Of a stretch of DNA of 64,000 nucleotides, positions 54,481 to 64,000 are shown piece by piece (the stretch's first letter is position 1; every line of letters begins with the position of its first letter). The DNA comes from Capniomyces stellatus (Eukaryota > Kickxellomycota > Harpellomycetes > Harpellales > Legeriomycetaceae). Under the pieces are notes generated by a model. That model was not told the origin of the DNA and made no database searches. It saw nothing but the letters and a program-made list of their open reading frames with translations. The DNA is taken from assembly GCA_001661515.1 (NCBI GenBank), contig LUVW01000028.1:1-64000 (forward strand), read 5' to 3'. Both the position numbers and the translations under genes were made by a program.

Positions 54481-56889
54481 TTATATACGTGTGACGTATT
54501 TCATTGGCGGGTAGCTGCTGGTGAATTTTATTGTTGTATACCCAAGTACTGTGGCCGTGGTAGTGGTCAAGTCAGTGACGGTGGATAAGTCGGTAACTTC
54601 ACAGTTGGTTCCAATTTCAATAGTAGATGTGGTGACTGATACATCAGTAACAGTATCTATATCTGAAGTTGTTGTAATTTCAGTGGTAGTGTCAGTTTGA
54701 GTGATAGATGATGTTAAAACTGTGGTTGACTCGATGATCGATGTGACTGTTGTGGTATCATGGACAGTTTCGCCTGTAATAAACGTTGAGGTGGTTAGGT
54801 CAGTAACTACTGATGTAACAGTAACGTAAACAGTTGTTAGCTCGCTTTCGCTCAAAACAGTAACAGAGAGTGACACAGATGTAATAACAGAGACTGAAAT
54901 CTCGGTTTCCGTGGTAGTGAGCAAAATTGTATTTGACAACGTTGTCAAATCTATGGTTGTGGTGATGGTGGTATCTGATTCAGTAGTTATTGTGGTATCT
55001 GATTCAGTAGCAGTTTCAGTTGTTGTTTCGGGCTGCGTAGTGGTTGTAGTGGTTGTGCTGATATCATGATCGGTGGTTGTTGTGGTTGTGGTGGACAGTT
55101 CAGTGGTTGTTTCCATATACTTTTCAGTGGTTATAGTGACTGTTTCAATAAAGTTAACAGTGGTGTCGGTTATAATTGTAACTTCGGCTGTTACTTCTGT
55201 AATAATTGTAACCTCTTCAGTAGAGTCAATAAAGGTAAAGGTAGAGTCAGAGACTGTCAGGGTAACAGTTACGTCAGTGGTTACAAGCGAGGTGATGTCG
55301 GTTTGAGTAACAGTCAATGAAACAATTGTCGTTTCAACCGTTGCCTGTGTTGTTACAGTTGCTGTTATAACAGTGAGCTCTACTTCAGTAATTTCTGTTA
55401 CTACCTCAATGGTTTCTGTAATTACTGTGCTGACTACTGTAGTTAAAGTGGTCTCAATTGTAGTGTCTGATGTTATAACTGTGGTTTCTGTATTAGTCAG
55501 AGTCAAAGTGGTGTTGTCTTCGGTAGTAATGGTAGTGAGAGTATCTGTTGTGGTCAATGAAATCTCGGTGATAGTTGTAGTTATAATTGTAGATGTGTAA
55601 CTGGTAGTGTATGTAGTTACAACTTCTGTCGAGTCAGAAATACTGGTGGTATCGATTGATTCAATTACAGTTTCTGTAACTGTAGTCACAGGGTACTCTA
55701 TTGTCACAACTGTGCAGATTACAGTAGCATCAAAATCTGTTTCAGTGGTAGTTTCATCAATGGTTTCAGTTGTATCCTCGGTCTCGACGATGGTCTCGGT
55801 TACTTCGGTCTCCACATCAGTGGTGACGGTTACTACTTCAGAATCTGTTTCAGTGATAGTTTCATCAGTGGTTTCAGTTGTATCCTCGGTCTCGACGATG
55901 GTCTCAGTTACTTCGGTCTCTACATCAGTGGTGACTGTTACTTCTCCAGAATCTGGTTCAGTAATAGTTTCATCAGTGGTTTCAGTTGTATCCTCGGTAT
56001 CAGTCACAGTTTCGGTTACTTCGGTCTCTACATCAGTGGTGACGGTGGTGTCTCCAGAATCTGTTTCAGTGATAGTTTCATCAGTGGTTTCAGTNNNNNN
56101 NNNNNNNNNNNNNNNNNNNNNNNNNTCTCCAGAATCTGTTTCAGTGATAGTTTCATCAGTGGTTTCAGTCGTGTCCTCGGTATCAGTCACAGTTTCGGTT
56201 ACTTCGGTCTCTACATCAGTGGTGACGGTTACTTCTCCAGAATCTGTTTCAGTGATAGTTTCATCAGTGGTTTCAGTTACATCTTCGGTATCAATAACAG
56301 TTTCGGTTACTTCGGTCTCTACATCAGTGGTGACGGTTACTTCCCCAGAATCTGTTTCAGTGATGGTTTCATCAATGATCTGGGTTACATCTTCGGTATC
56401 AATCACAGTTTCGGTTACTTCGGTTTCTACATCAGTGGTGACAGTGATGTCATCAGTACACACTGCGCTTCCATTTGCACATGTTGGAACGCACAATGTA
56501 GTCAATGTGCTGTCGCACAGCGCTGTTGGAATACAATCTGCAGTCTGATCGCTTTCATTGCAAGTAACCGTTGGTATGCACTCGCTTGTAATAATATTGT
56601 CGCAAGTGACTGTATAGCCACAACTCAGAATGTATGGGTGAGTGCATACGCTTGCAACGTTAAGATCTTGAGCAGTCACGAGTCCACTACTTTTAGATGA
56701 TAAACCTGTTTCTGAGGTTGGCACTCTTACTGCAGAACCCTGCTGGTTTTGTTCTTTTACTGCTTTTGTTGTGACGTCTGTAACAACATTAGCCTTAACC
56801 AGATCGCTGCTTGTGGTGTCGGCCTTGCCTAGACTCAATGTGGCTAACCCATACCAAAGTACAGAGTTATATATCTTTGAAATCCTCAT
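54481..56889 (-). CDS. Secreted Thr-rich repeat protein (cell-surface type)
   Basis: 802 codons with an assembly gap inside. The hydrophobic N-terminus (YNSVLWYGLATLSLGKA) is a likely signal peptide. A Cys-rich region (82-144, ten Cys, with CIPTVTC, CIPTALC and CVPTC) follows. Then come at least seven 36-residue tandem repeats (about 147-398) built on VTTDVETEVTETV, DTEDTTETTDETIT and ETDSG. The remainder is a Thr/Ser/Val alternation, beta-strand-like and a good target for O-mannosylation. No C-terminal hydrophobic GPI signal is visible (end YPPMKYVTRI). It resembles fungal wall or adhesin-like proteins in character only. The 31-base N run at 56095-56125 falls in the repeat array, so repeat number and true length are unknown. 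The long opposite-strand frame is a by-product of the repeats. Confidence 0.7.
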   Translation of the reverse strand: MRISKIYNSVLWYGLATLSLGKADTTSSDLVKANVVTDVTTKAVKEQNQQGSAVRVPTSETGLSSKSSGLVTAQDLNVASVCTHPYILSCGYTVTCDNIITSECIPTVTCNESDQTADCIPTALCDSTLTTLCVPTCANGSAVCTDDITVTTDVETEVTETVIDTEDVTQIIDETITETDSGEVTVTTDVETEVTETVIDTEDVTETTDETITETDSGEVTVTTDVETEVTETVTDTEDTTETTDETITETDSGXXXXXXXXXXXTETTDETITETDSGDTTVTTDVETEVTETVTDTEDTTETTDETITEPDSGEVTVTTDVETEVTETIVETEDTTETTDETITETDSEVVTVTTDVETEVTETIVETEDTTETIDETTTETDFDATVICTVVTIEYPVTTVTETVIESIDTTSISDSTEVVTTYTTSYTSTIITTTITEISLTTTDTLTTITTEDNTTLTLTNTETTVITSDTTIETTLTTVVSTVITETIEVVTEITEVELTVITATVTTQATVETTIVSLTVTQTDITSLVTTDVTVTLTVSDSTFTFIDSTEEVTIITEVTAEVTIITDTTVNFIETVTITTEKYMETTTELSTTTTTTTDHDISTTTTTTTQPETTTETATESDTTITTESDTTITTTIDLTTLSNTILLTTTETEISVSVITSVSLSVTVLSESELTTVYVTVTSVVTDLTTSTFITGETVHDTTTVTSIIESTTVLTSSITQTDTTTEITTTSDIDTVTDVSVTTSTIEIGTNCEVTDLSTVTDLTTTTATVLGYTTIKFTSSYPPMKYVTRI
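55700..56451 (-). repeat. 108-bp coding tandem repeat, at least seven units
   Basis: Units of 108 bases encode 36 residues each, highly similar, with the most divergent copies at the ends. The array is interrupted by a gap of Ns, so some copies are probably missing from the assembly. Confidence 0.9.
56095..56125. other. Assembly gap (31 N)
   Basis: A run of N inside the 108-bp repeat array. Its size is not reliable; repeat collapse is the likely cause. Confidence 0.98.
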
Positions 56890-59800
56890 TATTCTACTAT
56901 TTACTCTTTTGCGCGCTTCGCTACTGTTTTATTAAAGCCTTGGTGGTATAATATTTAATTTGTTTACTAATTAATTAAATAATAACTGTGTTAAATATAT
57001 CAGACCCAGAATAATGTATAATGTTTCTTTTTATTCCCATGATTCAGTTTAAATAGCTTTTTTAAATTCAGTATAGTCAAACTCGGATCTAAATTCAAGC
57101 TTTAACCGAGTTTCGTAATACTGGTCTGTAATCACAGATATTCTATTCTATAAAAGTGATGGTGTGTACAATTAATCAACCTTACAACAACATAACGAGC
57201 ATATTTAAGCTGAGTTTCCATTATTGTTAAAAGCTACAATCAAATCCATTTACTCTCTCGTTTCTTATTTTCAACGACAATTTAACACCTTCTTTGAATA
57301 CGGATTTTTAACTCAATAACTTAATGACCACACTTACTTGTTTGACAAATAATCCAGCTTATCGAACACCAATCTATCGTAATTTCTGGTATTGTTCTTT
57401 TTTACTATCGCTGCCTTGTAATACAATTTTTTTCTTAGCTCTTGTTAAGCACCAGTAGCCAGTGTACTATGTGGGTCATCTTAAACGCTTAATTTGGCTA
57501 TTATTTTATTGTACACAAGTGATATAATTAAATAATTAACTTGGCTATTGTACCTTAAATTAAAGATTATAGGCGGTGTTTTATTACTGAAGATTGGCTT
57601 GATCAACTATATAAGATGGTTTAACAATTAGGAATTTGCAAATTTTAGATTATCGCCCTATTTGACCTAAATCCATCAGTGACTATTACATAGTATTGGT
57701 TCAATTAATCTATATGTTACTATAGCTTTTTTTTTGTTGCTGAGATTCTTGCAGTTTTGAGACTTTAAATGTTAAAAATTTTTATCACCTCCAAGTGTTC
57801 AGAGGTTTAAAGAAAGTTACTGCAGTCTCAATCAAAACTACCAATTTGATTAGAGCGACAAAATGTGTGTTTGGTAGCTTGACAATGATGATGTTAAATG
57901 CATAAATAAAGTCGTAGGTTTAAACACAATAAAAGCAATTGTAACAACAATGTCACTATTGTTCAATACCTAATTCACTTGAACCTATAATACTAAAATT
58001 ACAAAGTTAGTCACATCAATTGTTCAAATTGAGAGACAAAGATAAATACACAACAAGGCTATTGTTTTAACACTTTTCACCCTTGAACTTCTCAGTTTCC
58101 CTTTTGTTTTCCTAGGAATTTGATTGTATAATGGAATTAGGCTTACACGCAACAATATGGGCATATCGTTCAAAATCCTAGTAAATATAAACCAGACAAT
58201 TACAGCTCGATTCATAACTGAATGGTTGTCTGTTTATGCTTTCAAATGCCTATGATCTAACGATTTGTATATACACACAATCAGTAACATCCAAACATCA
58301 TAAAGTATAACAATTGCAGAATAAGGTTGACTAAATATAATATAATCAAAGTCGTAGATTAAAACTGCTTGTTCCAGCATGTCTAGATATTGTGTTTTGA
58401 AGCGTGGATGTATTAAGAAGCAATGCTTTAATGTCAACAGAGCTATATTACAAAACTCAAGCTCTTGCCTAAAAAGACTTTATTTTTTTTCAACCTTTTG
58501 TAGCAACTGATTAATATGGTGTGGTTTTCACTTATTAAATATTTAATTGTGTGTAAATTATAATGTAGTTGACGCTCTTATTTCACCGCGTTGATCCTTT
58601 GGAGGCAGAATTATTCATTTAGCAAATAAAATTCCGAGTTTTAAAAGATGTCACCGGAAAACTACAAAGTAAATTGCAAATTCAATAAATCAAACTATAA
58701 CTTTAGAATCAATTCCGAATCTCTTCAAAGTTTCTGGACTCATATAAAAATTGCTGAAATTAAAGGTACAACGATCAACTTTAAGGGCGACTTGAGCGTT
58801 CAACGTTAAAAAGAATATATTAAAGTGTATTTTACCATTCGAATATTTTCACCAACATCTTTGAATCGAGTCTACTTTCTTACTAACCAAAATTAGATCG
58901 TTTCTCTGACTACTTGACCAATCAGGCACATAAAGCAATCAAATCCATTATGCTTTTTTTCCCTCTTTCTTTATTTATTGAAATATTCCTCCTTTTTTTC
59001 ATTATGTTTTTCTTATTAATCGAATATATTTGTGTTTGTTTTATGTTGCTGTGATGTGTAGAGGGGTTCCATAGTAAGGATAATAATTTACAAGTATAAT
59101 GCAAGATTTCTTATAAATAGGCTTCATGAATCAGTTGCAAGAAAAGAACAAAGGTCCAAACGACAGTAATGAAGTGTAGTCAACCAAAAGCCTTGATCAA
59201 TAAAGTCAACAGGCTTCATCAGTTTAAAAAGTCAAACAGAGATTTGTCGCATTGGGCCATCACACTTAATTGGGTGAAAACGGCTGTAGTTTACTAGCAA
59301 TAACACCAGCCAGTTTTTATTTGCGCAGCTACCAATTACAGTTTTTTAAACACAGTCAAGTAATGTTTTGACTAAACTCGAACAAAAATAGAGTAATCAA
59401 GCTATATTTTGTGTATACACACACACACCTTCTTTATATCAAAGAGCTAGATATAGACCAGTACTGAGTATATACATTACATCTTTAGCTTGATTTTACA
59501 TCACTAGGCAAGTCATGCCAGTTGAAGTGACGGTGTTTTTTATTGACTAGACCAAAGATAGTTCTAAAATCCACACTTTAGTTTATCAACTATTAGTAGG
59601 GGTAGTTTGGGCTAATATTCGACGATTATGCTGTTGACCTTGATGGTATTTAAATAAATAAACAACTCTAATATCACGATAAAAGTTGAAAGTAGATGGT
59701 GTTAGTTGATATTTGAGTGTATTTTTAAAAATTGTGATTGTATTTTGTGCCAAAGTAAATGTATTGATCTGGACAATTGAGCTAGTAGAATGGGTCTAAT

Positions 59801-60292
59801 AAAAGACTGAAAAGTAGTAACCCTTTTTTATTTATTGATGAGCAGTAGTAGACTTTTATTAAAAGAAAACCAGTAAATGATGCATCGAATTTTGATAGTA
59901 AAAAAAGAATACAAAATTTCAATAAAAAATACAATTAATTTCAGTGATAAAAAAAACTCATATGCAACGTGGCCCATATTGGTAGAATTGAATTAGCGAC
60001 GAATTATAATAATAACAATAATAATAGTAATTAATTGCCAAATCGGTCGATTCGGGGGGGAGGGTGTTGATTGGAGAGAGCAGTAAATGGCCAAATAAAA
60101 CCAAGCCGTGTGTATATTTAAACAATTTGCGAAATAGAGAATAAGAAATAAGAGACAGGTAATAAAAGGCAGATGGATTTTGGATCAATAGCAACCCAAA
60201 AAAGAGATTATAAAAGCAGAAACATAAACATAATTAGCGGCACAGAGGGCATATTGATAAATAAATTAAAGCAAATCAAGATAAAGTAGAAA
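56890..60292. other. Long AT-rich intergenic region
   Basis: About 3.4 kb between the divergent Thr-rich and zuotin genes. I see no gene, tRNA or large repeat, only short A/T-driven frames and simple sequence such as ACACAC near 59417. Confidence 0.5.
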
Positions 60293-63200
60293 ATGAACAA
60301 CATAATGATAAATGCGATTCCAGAAAGTAGGAAGAATTTCAATGGACTCGTGATTCACGGAAAGCTTTCAAGTGAGTATTGAATTCCAAGTTTAATTCTA
60401 TAACAGTAGCACCAACGTCGTTTGTTACTAATGGCTAGCATATTATGCTCCCTGATTACCAATTCCATGCTGTTTATGCCTTATTTTTTTCTTTACCTTA
60501 TTTGTCTTTTACCTTCATTATCTAAAACGGGAAGAGGGGATTAAAAAGAAAGATAGAATTAATCCCAACTCAGACGGTTGAGATCCTAGTTAGAACAAAA
60601 GAAGAAACATGTTTAGCTTATAGAGACAAATGCGGTGTAGTATGGACATAAGCATGATAGTAAAAGTGTCTGATAACAAAAATAGACTTAGGAAGCGCAA
60701 ATGTTACAAAAGTGGGTGTAAACTTTAGAATGTTTGAAAGTACTCTTGAGAAGTGCAGCTCTTTGCCATTCACTGCGATACTGGAGGACCTTCAAAGGCT
60801 CGACCAGCTTTATAGTGAAAACGCTGAAAAAGTGGAAGAAACCAGAGGGTTTGAAGACGAGATTGAGGCAGTTGGTTGTAAAATTCTGGAAAAGGCAGAT
60901 CCTTCAAGCTGGAAAGTAAGATAATTTTTTTTATAAATTTTCCAGAATAAAGACCGTGTTGAGGATATACATGTATTATCGAGTTGAGTCGAAGATATTT
61001 GTTGTAGATTGCAAATCAATTATTTTAAATCTCAGTATTAAATCGACACGTTAGTCCAAACGAGGTAAAGGATATCAAATATCTCCAACACTAATATAAA
61101 TAATCACAATCGCATAAAACGTTAGGAACAAGACCATTACGCATTGTTAGGGGTGTCAAAATTGAGATATAGGGTGTCGCCCGAGGTATTGAAAGCTGCA
61201 TGTAAGTGTTAACAAGGGTATTGTAGTGTCATAGAATGAATGAAGAATGGTGTCTACATATCCAATTTTATTAAAAGTAGGGTTGAGGGGGAGGTATAGT
61301 AGTGTATAGATTTAGAGTAGGAAGAGGATGTTGTACTTGGCGGTAAAATATATGATGGCGAAATAAATAGATAGAAAAATGTGTTTGGAGCATCACCCAG
61401 ACAAAAAAGCAGCCAAGACAGGAAACTCGAATGATGATCGAGTGTTTAAGTGTGTAAAGTTGGCATATGAGCAGCTGTCAGATCCAAACAAGAAAAAACA
61501 GTATGATTCGGTCGATCCAATGATACCAGACACAGACCCCAAAAGCTTGATAGGAAAAGATTTCTTTGAGGCGTACGGCCCGGCATTTGAAACCGAATCA
61601 AGGTAAAAATTACACAACGATGAGAATGGCCATAATTGGTGTTTTTATAATTTTCAAAAATAGTGAAGCTTAAACTATTGGCTGCTTTGAGTAGCTAAAA
61701 ACAATCAAGAGATAGTAGTGATGCAAATATAAAATAATAAAACAAAATATAATATAATATAGTAAATAAAATAAAATAAAATAAAATAAAACACAACACT
61801 CACTGTACACGTTTAAAAATGATATTAGGTTTTCAGAAAAGTTGCCGGTTCCAAAACTTGGGGACATAAATACCCCGTATAAAGAAGTAATTGAGTTTTA
61901 TAACTTTTGGTAAGTACAACAAGATAACGACCAATGTATATAGTAATGATTTTTGAGGGTGAAAGAGCCAAGAAAGAAAAAAAAAACCCCCAACAAGATT
62001 TTGAAAATGCGTGTAAATATGGGATTTTCTTGGTTAGGATGTCGTTTAGCTCATGGAGGTCATACGAGTATTTGGACAAAGTAACAGAACAAACAGAAAA
62101 GTAAGTCTGGTATAAACTATGGGCGGTTGGTCGTTGATATGATTATACGATCATGATTTTATAAGCTTGTTGGATTTTGATTAGCGAGTGGTAATGGTAC
62201 TGTTTGCATGGTATTTATGTTTTATGTTGAATTGTAATTATTTTCATTGATAGTCGCGAAGAGAAGAGATACCAGGACAAGGAAAATAAAGCAGCAAGGG
62301 CGCTTAGAAAGAAGGAGGACAATGCTAGGATAGGAGCAATAATAGGTACTGTTTGATGTTGGTATTGTGTATTGAAGTATTTCTTGCTATTTTATTAGTG
62401 GAAAGTAAAAGATACATGGAAACGAGAGCAGTATGGAAAGTTGTATTGTATTTGTACAACCCAATTAAATTAACAATCAAACGGAATGGTGTGTGTGTGA
62501 TTGTGTAAATAGAGCAAGCAATGAAAAACGACCCGAGAATACAGATGCATAAAGACGCAGAGAGACTTGAGAAGGAGAAGAAGAAGAAAGCCAAAGAAAA
62601 TGAAGCCAAATTGATGAAGAGGAAACTGAAGCAGGTAAAGTAAAGAGTTAATCAGGAGGATGTGTGATTCATAGTACCAAATGTAGTAAATGGAGGAATG
62701 AAGGAGTGCGTTGAAAGTAATGTAGAGGTGGAAATGGGTGAATTTTAGAAAGAGGAGATGGAAAAGGTTGAAAAGGAAAAAACAGAGGCACTGGAAAAAG
62801 AAAAAAAAGCAGCAGAGAAAAGAGTGAGAGATGAACACAAGAATAAAGTAAAAAAGATTAGAAAGGAGGTCCGAGCGCAAATAACAGTAAGAAGGCAGCA
62901 ATTTGTAGATGAAGCTATGCATGTTAATTGGTGTAAGAGATGCATATTTAACGCAGGGGTGGTTGTTAAATTTGGATTAGGACAACGGGTACTATTTTGA
63001 TATCCAGGGTCTGAACACTCAAAAAAGAATGCAAGTAGCAGGAGAAATAGATCTGCTAATAGGAAACTTGGGACTTGAGGATTTGGTAGAGCTGAAGAAT
63101 GAGCTGAATGTAGTTGGGTCAAGCAATAATGAAAAGGGAAGGCTAGCTATAGAAAGCAGGATCAAAAAAGTGGTTGAAAACTCGCCTGCTGTTGCGGGAG

Positions 63201-64000
63201 GATTCGTGGTTTACGTACAAGGTACAAGTGGTGTCATTTTACAAGTAGCCAAATCGATTATTGCACATGATTTATGTTTATTGGGCTTGGTTTGGAATTG
63301 AATTATTTAATTATTTGCTAGTGAAAAAAAAAGAAGAAAGAAAAAAAAAAAAAAGCAGAGTAGAGTAGAGCAAGTGTAACGAGTGGATGGGTTGGGGGGA
63401 ATTGTATTTGTTGTGATATGTGCGTAGGAATGGATGTAGTTAATAAGCAGAAGGTTGGAAGGAGAGTCAACTCAGAGGAGAAGGTTGAGGCGAGGGTTAG
63501 TGGGAGCGAGAATGCAGGTGCTAAAGATAAGGGAGGTAAATCAAGTGCAGCGTGGAGCGCTTTTGAGTTGGAGATGTTGATCAAAGCCACAAACAAGTTT
63601 CCAGGGGGAACATTGGAGAGGTGGGAGACTATAGGGAAATGGCTGAGCCACCATACGTTGCTCCCAATAAGAACAAATAACGAGTTGTTGCAAAAGACAG
63701 CAGAGCTACGGAAGGGTACGTTAAGGAGAATGGTATATGTACAGTCGTGTGTAGTAAATAGTGTACAGAGATGTTAAAAATGGGTGGTGGTTATTATTAA
63801 AATTGACGTGTTTTAGGGAGCGTGACGTCGGAAGGCACGGATATTCGGGAGAGACAGTATACAAAAACAGGAGGCAATGAGGTGAACAACAAATTCAGCG
63901 AAATATCGGTGCGGTATGAGACTGGGCCAAGTGGCAAGACGGGAAAAAAAAAAAGCAGCATAGTTGAAGTAGAAAAGGTTAAAAGCAAAGACGTTGAAGG
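60293..64000 (+). CDS. Zuotin/DNAJC2-type J-protein with SANT region (3' end outside window)
   Basis: Ribosome-associated Hsp40 that recruits Hsp70 to nascent chains. Exons: 60293-60371, 60692-60915, 61126-61201, 61371-61602, 61829-61909, 62038-62100, 62254-62345, 62513-62634, 62749-62886, 62981-63221, 63428-63715 and 63817-end. Every junction is GT/AG and phases agree, giving about 606 residues so far. J domain near 105-200: QDHYALLGVSKLRY, then YRKMCLEHHPDKKAA with HPD at 135-137. The zuotin-homology region includes FFEAYGPAFE, PVPKLGD, WRSYEYLD and NKAARALRKKEDNAR, then a Lys/Glu-rich charged helix. A SANT domain starts near 489 (AWSAFELEMLIKATNKFPGG), as in human DNAJC2 and unlike yeast Zuo1. 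A second SANT domain is expected beyond the window. Exon 1 and the exon 9/10 junction are the least certain parts. Confidence 0.9.

Noticed and set aside
55607..56548. 313-codon plus-strand open frame opposite the Thr-rich protein
   Set aside because: It is the mirror of the 108-bp repeats, giving a Val/Ser repeat without a signal or domain. The minus strand has the signal peptide, Cys-rich head and a natural stop.

Overview
The window is nuclear DNA of an AT-rich fungus. A division-1 chitin synthase, a Gcn4-type bZIP factor, fungal NADP-glutamate dehydrogenase and a Snt1-type SANT co-repressor show this. Short spliceosomal introns with GTAAGT-type donors, some with TACTAAT-like branch sites, are common. 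Long AT-rich intergenic stretches, a 7TM protein fused to an RGS domain, and a zuotin that keeps its SANT region suggest an early-diverging lineage, perhaps Kickxellomycotina/Harpellales gut fungi. That placement is inference from style and not a database result.

Layout, left to right. 1.8-3.6 kb (-): 7TM-RGS signalling protein. 6.6-9.3 kb (+): two-exon chitin synthase. 9.7-13.1 kb (+): large PPR protein converging on a five-exon DusA-type tRNA-dihydrouridine synthase (15.2-13.3 kb, -). 15.7-16.2 kb (-): an unresolved small spliced locus. 21.2-18.1 kb (-): six-exon WD40 protein. 21.2-25.7 kb: gene-poor. 25.7-27.8 kb (+): novel protein with a duplicated C-terminal module, converging on a circularly permuted mitochondrial GTPase (NOA1/GEP3, 30.0-28.1 kb, -). 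30.3-30.4 kb: tRNA-Pro and tRNA-Gly. 30.7 kb: small protein. 31.5-32.5 kb (+): ribosomal protein S26. 34.5-33.0 kb (-): exosome subunit RRP43. 35.6-43.8 kb (+): giant Snt1/NCoR-like protein. 47.6-48.7 kb (+): bZIP factor with an upstream-ORF cluster. 51.8-53.2 kb (+): NADP-GDH. 53.4-54.2 kb (-): decayed LINE fragment. 56.9-54.5 kb (-): secreted Thr-rich repeat protein containing an assembly gap. 60.3-64.0 kb (+): at least 12-exon zuotin/DNAJC2 gene running off the window.

Functionally this is a mosaic of housekeeping genes: translation and RNA processing (S26, RRP43, DusA, zuotin, tRNAs), mitochondrial expression (PPR, NOA1), cell wall (chitin synthase, Thr-rich protein), and signalling or gene regulation (7TM-RGS, Snt1-like, bZIP). 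The bZIP and GDH genes are adjacent and both belong to nitrogen/amino-acid metabolism, but nothing in the sequence shows that they are linked. No CRISPR array, operon, prophage or metabolic gene cluster is present. The most notable signals are the uORF cluster before the bZIP gene, the bacterial-looking DusA enzyme, the duplicated GDIEGGGR module, and a reversal of strand composition inside several long genes.
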